Below are positions 21,831 through 32,955 of a stretch of DNA of 64,000 nucleotides, piece after piece. How positions within the stretch are numbered: position 1 is the stretch's first letter; every line of letters begins with the position of its first letter. The notes under the pieces were generated by a model, which saw only the letters and a program-made list of their open reading frames with translations, did not search any database and was not told the origin of the DNA. The DNA is from Dillenia suffruticosa (lineage: Eukaryota; Streptophyta; Magnoliopsida; Dilleniales; Dilleniaceae), in contig JAVTVX010000017.1 of NCBI GenBank assembly GCA_033439265.1, forward strand, positions 13,292,501 to 13,356,500. The letters run 5' to 3'. The translations under genes and the position numbers were made by a program.

Positions 21831-24340
21831 TGTTAGATAAATAAGAAAAATAACAATTTTATGTTTTTGGAATACATGAGAAAGTGTATTAAGAAGCTTA
21901 CTATATTCAAATTTTTGTAGTAGATAGAATATCACTAGCACTCCAACTAACTGACTCGAATAATTTACAAAAAGAAAGCAAAGTATTAGAATATGAAAGT
22001 CAGCATGATTACAATCACTTTGTAAATTCCGAAAGAGAGAGAGAGAGAGAGGGAGGAGGGAGAGGGGGAGAGATTTCTCATTTTCCATGTATCATGGTGG
22101 AAAGTATTTCATACAAGAAGGATTGTCATTGCATAATTACCCATCCAAAAAATGGCTCAGAGTTTGAATTAGAATTTAGAATAAAAGATTTGGAATATAT
22201 GGTAGTTTTTAAGAAGTTACAAACTGCGTAACTTAACACTCTATATCACGAACATACAACATAGCACAACATAGACACAATACTTAAAAATAAATAAATA
22301 AATAAATCTTAAAAACAAAAACAGAAAAAAAAAATTCCCATCCTGTCGTGTGTAAAAGAGTAGTATCATGTCATGTCTAAAGGACATGATCGTTGTCTCA
22401 CTTAGCTGTTGAGCAACATAGTCTATAACACTTCCAAAGAAAGATAAAAGGGATTTCAAAGATTGTTAAACGCTGGCATTGGTCTTCAAAGTGAGATAAC
22501 TACTAATGTTAGCATTTCTGCTACAAATGATCCTTTAATTAATAATGTTAGCAAGCCAAATTGTACCCTAAGATAATAACACTCCTAATAGAAAATCAAG
22601 CGTGAATAAAAATGTGCATGGAGTGTGCTACAAATGATTCTCAAATGATGAAGAAAATGTTTGCACCAAATTGCAAACAGATCTGCAATTAATGAGAGAG
22701 AGAGAGAGAGTATGTGTGTGTACCTGACCAAAAGCGAATATCAGATGCTGAGAGAGAGAAGCCGACAATTACAATGTTGATGTCGCCGACGGTACATCAA
22801 TCAAACCAGTCCCTAACAAAAGCGAATATAAGATGCGTCCTAAATGGTATGTCAACCTCATTATAGTAAAATCATGGAGATTACTTCGTACCCGAACGAT
22901 TGCAAGTTTCATATGCTCAATTTTTATTGGAGGTTCTTCCCTGATTGCAGACACTTTTTGAGAGAAAAAAGCACATAATATTTTTAAATTTGTCAGGCGT
23001 AATATTAGTTTATGCAACTGTTACTCCCTTGTCAAAATGGTCTGCAATGAAACAACACCTTTCATGGCATAACTGCAATATCATAAAAGAACATGTTGTG
23101 TATGTAGTCAAACGCATATGATGACTCAACCTGTGTTGCTCATTAATGCTGAGTAGCACAGTTGAGAGAAATAATTTAGATTTGTAATGAACTACAGTTG
23201 TTGACGAGGTGTGGGAGTGATTCCCATAGTTCAGCTGCAAATGAACTAAATCTGTTCATGCATTGCTTGTAACATGATCTGCATGTGTGTTTTTTATAAA
23301 ATTTGAGCTTAAATATAGTTATAGGTAAGCTTAAGCTCGTTTAAAGTGTGGCGTGGCTCGTTTAATTAGCTTAATCGGTCAAGTTTGAACAAAATTTTGA
23401 GCCTTGTGTAAGGGAGACTTAGCTCAGCTCGGATAATTTTAGGAACCAATTGAGCTTGAGCACCTTCCCTCTTAACCTGACCAGCTGCCGTATGGACATT
23501 AACTGTTTCAAGTTATAAACAGATCATATATTGTTACCGCCTTAGGATGTTGAGAGAAGCTCAATCTGGGGTCTGTTTGGGGTAAAGGTTCCTGTCAGCC
23601 CCTTCTCCGTATTTGTCCATAATTATGTGCTTCTCTTTGTTGAACTTTTAGGGTTTTAACCCAATCACATAGATCTTTGTATTCTTGTTGTGATTGATTT
23701 TTCTTTCTTTATTATTTCTGCTTTTGCCATTTCAAAATTGAACAAAATAGAATGATCTAGTCCACTGGGAATTTACTGATATATCATACAGCCTCAACTC
23801 CATCACCCTATCTGTCCTGCACATATAATAAAGTAACTTGCTAGCACATATTCGAACTGTTACAGATGCTTCTATTTGTTAAAATTTTCTTGCATCCTTA
23901 TATTCCCTTGTGGCAGCCGTTTTGGTCCTCTTGATTTCATTTTTTACATTCTTGTGTAACTTCTTAAAGCTTTTACCTTTGATCCTAATACTTAGATTAG
24001 GTAGTTATGCAGTTAACTTCTTAAAGCTTTTACCATCCATATATTGTATTTTATAAATATGGTAGTTTTTAATACTAAAATCAACTACGGAGATCATTTC
24101 CAATCAAGCAATTGAAAGCACATCGAAGTTGTTCTATTTTGGTTCCATTTGTTCCCTCCTCCCTCGTGTATATGAGTAGTTCGAAAAACAGCATAGCATT
24201 CAAAGTCTAGGAGTTCGAAACACACGAAAGACTTATTCCAAGATGAAAGACTTATTTGTATGGCATTTAAAATTGTAAAACAAACAAAGCATATGAAAGA
24301 CTAATTCCAAGATGTTCAAGAACTCCCATTTGTTTCTTCA
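21831..24340. other. Unassigned spacer with GA microsatellites
   Basis: No gene recognised. It contains GA-rich microsatellites near 22036-22060 and 22693-22712 and a stretch rich in GAGCTTAAG/GCTCGTTTAA words at about 23305-23470, typical of old unclassified plant repeats. Direct repeats of AAAGACT(T/A)ATTCCAAGATG lie at about 24226 and 24293, just left of copia-1. Short minus-strand frames (22769-23017, 23010-23240) show no domain signature. Confidence 0.45.
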
Positions 24341-24864
24341 AGTAAATATGCCTACACAGGGGCATTTACCACTAAAAGTGAAAAACTTTTTAATTTTAAA
24401 TTTGAAGTTAAGGGATAATGGGTGGTTAACCCATTATCCCAACTTCCCCAAAATAACTCCCTATAACCTACATGTGTCTTCTTCTTCTTCTTCTTCTTCT
24501 TCTTCTTCTTCTTCTTCTTCTTCAATTTGAGATTTAGAGAAAATAATTACACAGAGCAGCATAAGTACACATCTATGGAGAGAACACACATTATTCTCTA
24601 GAGAGAGAGAGAGAGGGCTTAAGAAAAATTTCAAGTAGGGAATTTTTCTACATCATTTTTGTCACAAGATTTAGGGTTATGGCATTGTACATTGTGATAA
24701 TAACTCATTTGACGTGGTTATCATCCCGACTGCGAGATCGTCGAGAAAGATATCGTGGTCTTGGATTGTCGATATCTATTCGTTGAGATATGCCCAAAAA
24801 CTTGATCTTTTAATTATTTCAAAAAATCACCATGCTTCTACTTTGTGACAATTAAATTCTAACA
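24341..24864 (+). repeat. Copia-1 5' LTR, truncated at its start
   Basis: Matches the last ~480 bases of the 3' LTR (shared start GTAAATATG(C/T)C, shared end AAATTCTAA(C/A)A). It includes a (CTT)n run at about 24477-24522 that is short in the other LTR. The upstream U3 part present at 30204-30836 is absent here. Confidence 0.8.
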
Positions 24865-24865
24865 T

Positions 24866-24877
24866 TGGTATCAGAGC
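24866..24877 (+). other. Copia-1 primer binding site
   Basis: TGGTATCAGAGC, complementary to the 3' end of initiator methionine tRNA, one base after the LTR end. Confidence 0.9.
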
Positions 24878-25379
24878 AATCGTTAGAGTTTTTTAAGGAT
24901 ATTTTTCAAATTTTTTTCGGGTATAAAAAATTTGGAATTTGGATCACGAATGAGTTTCATGAATCCAATTATACTACGACATTGTCCATGAATTGTAAAC
25001 ACGAAATAATTTTTTTGTAATTTTTGGAGTACATTAAGACCATGAAATATGTGGTCAAAAATTTCGGCTCTTAATGGTATTGAAACTTAAAACTTTACAT
25101 TTATCGCTTTTAAGGACAAATTGACCCATAAAATTGGTATAAACGTGCACCCTATGGACTGATCTATATTTTGACAAATATATTGTGCATTGTCATCGTC
25201 GGAAACTAGGATTTCCGACATGTCTACAAAGGGCAAAAATTTTGGACTCTTGATTTGCTGAGATTAGGACTTGAACCTCTCAAAAATCGAGTTAAGGATG
25301 ACTTGGAAAAGTCCAATTTCATTTTTCCGAGAAGATCACTATCAAAAATAGGCTGGAAAAGCGTTTTTTAGAAGCCGGG

Positions 25380-25790
25380 TCGTGAGGACCCGATTGCAAG
25401 CCTATCATGTGAAGAAGAACCGCTCCAGACCCACGGGTGCGTGGCACACACATGCGTAAAGGCGTGTGCTAGGCAAAGGAAGTAGTGCGTGACATGCATG
25501 CACAGGGGAGGCACGTCAAGCTCTGGGTAGCTGGAGCATGTTGTTCACGTATGAGGAAGGTGCGTGAACCGATCTGACGGTCCTGGTCGGTTGCAACCCG
25601 GATCCGCATCTTGACCCGTCTCGACCTGGGATGCTAGTCGTGCACGTGCAGGTGCGTGACCCACTTGCTACACGTCTGCGCACGTGTAGCAGGCGGCTGC
25701 CGATGCGTGGTGACACGTAAACGGTGCATAGCAGCACGTTGTGGCACGTAGGACATCCGGCGGCGTGTCAAGCTGCTCTAAAATGGATTG
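25380..25790 (+). other. GC-rich leader of copia-1 with many ACGT cores
   Basis: The untranslated leader turns GC-rich here and holds at least eight ACGT cores, several as GCACGTG, ACACGT or CACGT. The minus-strand open frame over it (25516-25737) is not coding-like. Confidence 0.5.
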
Positions 25791-26079
25791 TTCTAATTTT
25801 CTGAGGGTCCCACCTCTATATTTGTGACTTTTTGTAGGTTTTTATGTATCGAATCTAAGTCTGGATGGTAAGATATGATTTCGAGTTGTGATGTATGATG
25901 TTTGTTGACTCATACGCTCTCTTTAAGGTTTATACTCAAATCATTTGAAATTTGTTGATTCAAAGAGTGCACAAAATATGAGAGTAAGTATCATTAAGTG
26001 ATTAAAATCTCTCTTAATGCAATGAGAACTATTGTATTAGATTTTTTTTAAGGAGGATAAACTGAATAGTAAGATCTAC

Positions 26080-26845
26080 GAGATTTTATACCGGTAGATT
26101 TAGTTTATTCTTGAGGAGCAAAATATGTTTGAAATTCTAAGACACAAGATGGTAGGCTCCGGGGAGGGTACCACACATTAGGATAGACGAGATAGGGAAG
26201 TCTATCATGCGTGAAGGAAAATGATAGTTAAGTTATGGCAATCCTTATTAGCAGTATGCACGATGACATGATTCCATTTTATGAGTATTATCCTATAGTA
26301 ATGTCGATTTGGCTCGCTCTAAAAGAGTATTATGGTATTATTTTCAGCTCTTAAGGTGAGAATGCTGAAGAAAAGTGATGATCATACAATGATATAACAT
26401 TTGATACAAATGTCGAATATGATCATTGAGTAAAGGATGTGGGTAAGCCAATTTCAGATGAGATTCAGGTACTGGGTGTGATCCAATCTTAACCTGATTC
26501 ATGGGAAACCATAAAATCTATCTCATGTGTGTCGAGAGTATTTCTACTTTCGCTGATGTGAGTAGACATTGTGAACTCGAGGAGGAGCGCCTGGAAATGA
26601 GTAGGCCGCACTCAGGTCATGCTTATACAATGGAATTGAGTAAGGGCTCTCGTGGCTCCAAACGAATAGCATAAGCATGTGGAGGAAACTCGAGATCCAG
26701 ACAATAAGAAATCATCCGAGAAAACTGACAACAAGGTACAAAAGCGCAAGAAGAATGAATTTGATAAGACCAATTTGAAGTGCTACAATTGAAATAGATT
26801 TGGTGATTTCGATCGCGAGTGTGATGAGCGGAAAGAATGTCTTTT
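26080..26845 (+). pseudogene. Copia-1 gag remnant
   Basis: Readable pieces after frame changes include the end of a copia gag domain (about 26490-26610: SRHCELEEERLEMSRPHSGH) and a damaged zinc knuckle about 26780-26835 (KCYN, then RFGDFDRECDE). In the knuckle the second cysteine position is a stop codon. In the intact family this protein forms the particle that packages the RNA. Confidence 0.65.
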
Positions 26846-26889
26846 TTCTTTACGTGGTTTGAGTTTTGTCTAATCTAATGTGATATTTG

Positions 26890-29710
26890 TTGATTTCTTT
26901 CCTTTGTGGATTGTAAAGTCAGGAGTCACCAATCACGTAATTTGAGACAGGAGCACGTACGTGGAGTTCCGCCTAGTGAATTCTTGGGTTAGGAGGATTC
27001 ATGTGAGGAACAAAACATTTGTAGTCATCGGAAGGGTTGGCACTTGCAAGTTGGAATTGCAAAGTGGCCAGTCTCTATATTTATATGACGTTCTTTAAGC
27101 TCTGGGTATTTAATGGAGCTTAATTTCAATAATTTGTTAAAAATTGCCTAGGATATGCTTTGTGATATAAAAACTCATCTGTTTTTTACTAAATACGATA
27201 GTTTTTTGATCTGTTATGGTTTTATTCTTGATGGACTATATGCACTGGTACTGCTTCTTCTAATGGTTTTTTTGTTATTTTTCTATTGCCTTTACATCTG
27301 ATTGCGTAGATGATGATATAAATGTATAGCATAGTAAATTTGGATACATAAGGTAAGAGAGGATGAAACAATTAGCAACGAATGGTCTATTGGACCTACT
27401 AATCAGGTTTGAGTTATCCGTATGTAAATTTTTCCTAGCCGACAAAGCTAGTAAAAAACTATTTAGCAACGCAATGAGAGCTGGGACTCTATTGTAGTTG
27501 GTCTACTCTTATATCTGTGGCCCTATAAGTATGAGAGCCCGAAATGGAGCTATGTACTCTATGATATTCATAGATGATTACATGCGTTTCGGTTACGTCT
27601 ATTTAATTTCACACAAATTTGAGGTATTAGAATATTTCAGGAGATTTATTAGCGAGATTGAGAATCAGTTAGATTTGAGAGTGAAAACTCTCAGAACTGA
27701 TCGGGGGTACGAGTATTTGTCAGAACTATTTAGAGAGCTCTGTTTTGCAAAAGATATTATAAAACAGTTGACTATTTCTGTTATTTCTCAGCAGAATGGA
27801 GTAGCCGAGATGAAGAATAGGACTTTGTTGGAGATGGTGAGATCTATGATGGTGCAAGTCAATTTTGTCCATCTTCCATTTGGAAGATGTTTTATTGACT
27901 GCAACCTACGTCCTCAATCATGTCTCATTAAAGTCCACAGTCAGTACCCTATATGAGTTTTAGACAGGGAGATAGTCAGACCTTAGCCGTTTGAGATCAT
28001 GGGGTTGTGTTACATATGATCACGATTTCTCACATCCACACGACAAGTTAGGCCCATGAGAATAAAAGTGTATTTTTATAAGATATTCAGAATATTTCAA
28101 GAGGTATGTGTTCTAAGGTGAGCATACGAATGACATGTCAGTGAGATTGAGTCTTGTGATATCACATTCCTTAAGAATGATTCTCTAAAAGATGTGAAAT
28201 CGATTAGGACTTTACCTTCTATGAGATAAATAAGCCTAGTGACTTAGGTGAGCCCAACGGCGGGACCCAAGACTCTATTATGGATCTTGGTCCTAATGAG
28301 AGCGATCCATCTAGAGGTTAATAGATTCTCTCTCCTCGTAGGAGTATTGAGGACGCGTACTTAAACGTCGCTTCCTGATTAAGGATGAGATTCTCATTAT
28401 GACCTTTGAGAATGATAAGAAATCTAAAACAGTCCTAGAGACTCTCAAGGGTTCTGCGAATGATCATTTGGTGGAGGCCATAAATGAAAAGAAAAAGTCA
28501 ATGAGAATCAATGAGGTTTGAGAGCTAGTTGATTTACCTAAGGGTAGAAGAACCATTGAGAACAAGTAGGTTCTCAAGGTCAAGAGAAAGGTTGACGGAT
28601 CAATGAAGAGGTATAAAGCTTATGTGGTAGCTAAGGGTTATGCTTAGACTAAGGGTATTAACTACCGAGGAGTCATAGTTCAAATTTATCTCGATCTGTT
28701 TACTTTTAACAATTGTCATTAACATGAATTTGGAGTTACACTAAATGGACGTAAATAACCGCCTTCCATAAAGGAAGTTTGGATGATAAGATCTACATGA
28801 AATAACCCTCTAGGTTCGTTCTAGTATGTCGGTCATGCAGGTATAGTCTGTTGATTTCAGAAGTCGATATACAGTTTAAAATAGTTATCTAGACAGTGAT
28901 ATCTAAAATTTCACGAGTAAGTAATATCTTATAGTTTTATAATGATCGAAGAGAATCATTGTATTTATCTAATATGTTCTGATAACTCTTTTGTGATCAT
29001 GTTCTTATATTTGGGTAATATTCAATTGGTTGGGAAAAATAGAGAGTATCTAATAACCATTGAAACATGGCTATTGTCGCATTTTGATATAAAGCACATG
29101 AAATCATTGTGAGAGATCTTTTTTGAGACATGGAATCATTGCGTTTAGAGATTCTTAAGGAAGATTGCTTGAGAAGGATATTGACTCTTTAACAAAAACT
29201 TTACATTAGGAAGATTCTTGAGTTTTTTTCGAGATGAACGATTACAACCCAATAGATATTCCTATCGTTAAAAGTGAAGACCTCAATCTTGACATATGCC
29301 CTAAAATTCAGGAAAAAAAAAGGGAGATGAGTAAATTTGCATAAGGTATACAAGACTAAACATTTTATGTACGATAGAGATTGAGCCTGTGACATGCTCA
29401 GTGATAGTTCAGGAGAGTGTTTGGCTCCAAAAATTTGTGGATGACTTAGGAGTTGTGACAAATAGTGAGAGGTTAGTGATAATTTATTGTGATAATCAGG
29501 CTGCCATTACCAACAATTGAGATCCTAAGTATCATAGTAATACTAAATACATTAATACAAGATATTTCTATATGAGAAATAGCATCGAGAAGAGTGTAGC
29601 GACAATTAAGTACACTTTTACACTTAGCATGATAGCTAATCCCTTCACCAAACCCATTGTGAGAGATTCTTTTGTGAGACATGGAATCATTGCGTTTAGT
29701 GTATTTTGAC
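26890..29710 (+). pseudogene. Copia-1 pol remnant (PR, INT, RT, RNase H)
   Basis: In order: a protease scrap near 26905-26945 (SGVTNHV, with the catalytic Asp of the usual D-S-G missing), pre-integrase sequence, and the integrase core 27498-27956. The core is open for 152 codons and shows IFIDDYMRFGYVYLI, LRTDRGYEY and NGVAEMKNRTLLE, so two catalytic Asp and one Glu are visible. Reverse-transcriptase start follows near 28500-28680 (LPKGRRTIE, KARYVVAKGYA-like). The RNase H end lies about 29400-29700 (YCDNQAAITNN, TLSMIANPFTKPIVRDSFV). Stops and frameshifts separate all parts, and a stretch from about 28700 to 29380 has few readable RT motifs. Confidence 0.8.
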
Positions 29711-30182
29711 ATTTCTTACTATATATTGATTTTGATACTTATTGATATATATGACATATGTATATTATTTAGTCATAAGTTTATTTCTTACACTTGTTTA
29801 TTATCATATATGTTGTAGTGATTTATGTTAAAAAATATGTCAAGCAAGCGTGGTCGACTCTCTCATACGAGTGACCATCTCCAGTTCTGAGTGAGTGGTG
29901 ATAAGATGGTTTCTAGTCATAAGAGACTTTGAGTATGGCCTTGCTAGAATATAAGTAGCTTTGATATGTGTTCAAGATGAGGTCATATATCACATGACCG
30001 ACATGGATATATCCGCATCCATATTACCTATGAGTAGTCAAATTTGAGATCTCAGATATCACGTGTATCTAATGATATTATCTCTGAGATACTCTCTCTG
30101 AGATCTCTGGATAAAGTTTTATGTGTAGATTGAGTCCCGTACATGCATAGTATTAGAGAAATCTGATATATGCCCTTTTGAG

Positions 30183-30203
30183 AGATGGGGGAATAGTGGG
30201 AGC
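30183..30203 (+). other. Copia-1 polypurine tract
   Basis: AGATGGGGGAATAGTGGGAG directly before TGTTACTTGAG, the likely start of the 3' LTR. Confidence 0.65.
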
Positions 30204-31320
30204 TGTTACTTGAGACAATAATGTGATCATGATTCTCGTTCACACTGTGTGAGACACGAGATCCATTGGGTAGGTTCTCTTGTGCCTTTATTACTTTCGA
30301 CTGTTTCTAAAAATTTTGGTTCAGTGTTTGCTACTTTAATTTATTTACCTATGGTTTGGAAGATAAATTGAGATTTAAGGGGCAGGTCTAGGAAAGCAGC
30401 TAAATTAAGACTGATAGATTCGAGTTTGGAAAAAGGAAAACCAATCGGCATTACATCATGGTATAATATTCACTGACTGATCTGTTATATTTATCTATAT
30501 TGGAATTCAAACATAATAGTGAATATGCAGTCGAGCAAATTATTGAGGTTTGCTTTCGATGAGAAAAGTGGCTCGATGGATGTAATTGTTTTGAGTTTAG
30601 GGTACAACGAATTCTTTTGGTACTAACAGTGGTTTCTCGGTCATCCTAACAAGTGTATCGAGAAGTCTTTACTTACAAGTATACTCGCTAGTCGCACGAC
30701 GCCCAATGCCCAATGCCCAATCTTATATGAAATTCTAGTAGGGTGATGTAAAAGATCACATCATTTGTGATCTCATGACGGATGTAAAATACTCTCATGT
30801 GTAAGTGAGAGATATAGGTAAATATGTCCACGTAGAGACATTTACCACTAAAAATGAAAAACTTTTTAATTTTAAATTTGAAGTTAAGGGATAATGAGTG
30901 GTTAACTTATTATCCCAACTTCCCCAAAATAACTCCCTATAACCTACGTGTGCCTTCTTCTTCTTTAATTTGAGATTTGGAGAAAATAATTACATAGGGC
31001 AGTGTGAGTACTTTTTTTTTTGAGTACACATTTATGGAGAGTACACACATTATTCTCTAGAGAAAGAGAGGGTTTAGAAAAAATTTTGAGTAGGGAATTT
31101 TTCTACATTATTTTCATCACCGGATATAGGGTTGTGGCGTTATGATATTGCGATGATAATTCGTTTGACATGGTTATCATTCCGACTACGAGATCATCGA
31201 GAAATATATCGTGGTTCCCGGATTATCGGTATCTATTTATTGAGATATGCCCGTAAACTTGATCTTTTAATTATCCCAAAAAATCACCATACTTTCGCTT
31301 TGTGACAATCAAATTCTAAA
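30204..31320 (+). repeat. Copia-1 3' LTR
   Basis: Starts TGTTACTTGAG after the polypurine tract and ends ATTCTAAAA, aligned with ATTCTAACA at the end of the 5' LTR. Only the final ~480 bases have a partner in the truncated left LTR, so the left limit rests on the polypurine tract and the TG start. Confidence 0.65.
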
Positions 31321-31749
31321 AATTTCATCTTAATGAATGAAAGCCTATTGGCTATGATAAAATAAAATGGCATGCAGAATGAATAAAAATATCAAGCTTA
31401 TGCCCTTGCACTTGTACAACACACAAAAGCAAGATCAAAGAACCTAATGAATAAAAATTGGGGAGATGACCAATAACTAAAAACACATTCATAGATGATA
31501 GAAATTATGATATCAAAAACCAACATGATAACAATAAAATAGAAACTCAGACTCAGTATTTTTTCTTTCTTTTTTTTGGGGGGGGGGAAGAAACTACGAA
31601 AATACATGAATTTGAACCATGGGTCTGATTTAAGATGATCGGAAGTGATGTTTTCTAGAAAGATATTAAATAAGCCAAGGTCACAAGAAACCTACAAGCA
31701 CTTTCATTGGCCAAACATAAGACTATGCTAACCCATATATTGTATTGTA
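31321..31749. other. Spacer, nothing recognised
   Basis: AT-rich with a T-run followed by a run of ten G (about 31566-31589). No gene or terminal repeat seen. Confidence 0.45.
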
Positions 31750-32955
31750 TGTAAATACTATCTACAATTTCGACTATTATCACTTTTTGTTAATAAAATA
31801 TGTCAGCCTTTAGAGATGGTTTAAAAATATACTCTAAATGGGTAAATTTATATTGATAGAGTAGATTGGGATGCATATACGTCCAAAATGTAATGAGATT
31901 TCATTATTTTACACATTATGCAATCATTGGTATCTTCTCTATTTTATTCGGTACATGATATATAATGATATGGCTATAACGCGTCGTGACAAGTGCATGA
32001 TATAAAGTGATATTGTTATAACGCATGGTATCAGAAGTTAACAAGTGCATGATATGCCATAATACAACTATAAAGTATGGTAATAAGTGCGATTTTTTTT
32101 TCATTTATACAAAGACAACAAGCTATCGATTTTGTTGATAGTTAAGCACTTATGCAGACGGTATAATTCAGCAATTAGTAAAAAAGACTCATCAAAACTG
32201 TTTTTAAATCGTCTCAAAAAGAGTCCCACAATTACTAGCGACAACTAATAATCATCCTAATTGAGCATCGCTTTTACAGATGGTGCAATATATAGATTAG
32301 TATGGTATAGAACTTATGTAAATGGTATGATTTAGCAGTCAGTAAAGAAAACTCATATAGAGACTCTTTTCAAACTGTTACTAAAGCTTACCACATTTAT
32401 GACGATAAGTGATAAGTGTGAATGATAGATAACATTTATAGATTGTGAAATATATCGGTTAGTATAGATGTAGAATTTATGTAGACGATATGCTATGGTT
32501 AAGTAGACAGTAAAAAAGAGTCATATAGAGACTGTTTCAAACCGTCCCTAAATACTGTCACATTTACTGACTACAAATAACTGTTAAAATTGAACATAAC
32601 TTTTAAAAACAGTGCAATATATGCGTTAATATAAATATAGAGATTATGCAGACGGTATGGTTAAATAAATAGTAAAAAAGAGTCATATAGAGAGTATTTT
32701 CAAACTATCACTAAATACTGTTATATTTGCTGACCACAAATGTTAATCATCAAAATTGAATATCACTCTTACAAATGATTGTACTACCTTTACTAATAGT
32801 TGATAAATTTTTTCCAACGGATAATTTATATCATTGAAAAATATATATATTTCCTGACGGTTTGTCAAAAGCATCTTTATAAAGTATAAAAAATCGTTAT
32901 TAAAAGTTATCGATAATAAAAATTATCGTCAACATAGAGTTTTAATTTTGTAGTG
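31750..32955. mobile_element. Possible non-autonomous CACTA-like element with ~165-bp tandem repeats
   Basis: The right end reads TTAATTTTGTAGTG at 32955, like a CACTA terminus. Before it, about four units of 162-168 bases repeat between about 32130 and 32790; three share CATATAGAGA followed by TTTCAAAC(T/C)(G/A)T and landmarks fall at 32361, 32529 and 32691. The left end is degenerate (CTATCTACAATTTCG near 31759) and no target duplication was found. Its repeats differ from the GCGACGAA family of the other elements. Confidence 0.4.

Larger units (their letters stand above)
24341..31320 (+). mobile_element. Copia-1: decayed Ty1-copia retrotransposon
   Basis: Two related LTR segments (24341-24864 and the end of 30204-31320) flank a tRNA-iMet-type primer site, a gag region, protease, integrase, reverse transcriptase and RNase H remnants in copia order, and a polypurine tract. 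Integrase before reverse transcriptase identifies Ty1-copia. Stops and frameshifts occur throughout. The left LTR lacks its first several hundred bases, so no target duplication can be checked. Confidence 0.85.

Noticed and set aside
21660..22088. 142-codon minus-strand frame with hydrophobic middle
   Set aside because: Its last third is an out-of-frame reading of a TNPA-like exon; the rest crosses an intron and a GA microsatellite.
24312..24530. 72-codon frame ending in poly-Ser
   Set aside because: Its end is the (CTT)n run of the copia-1 LTR.
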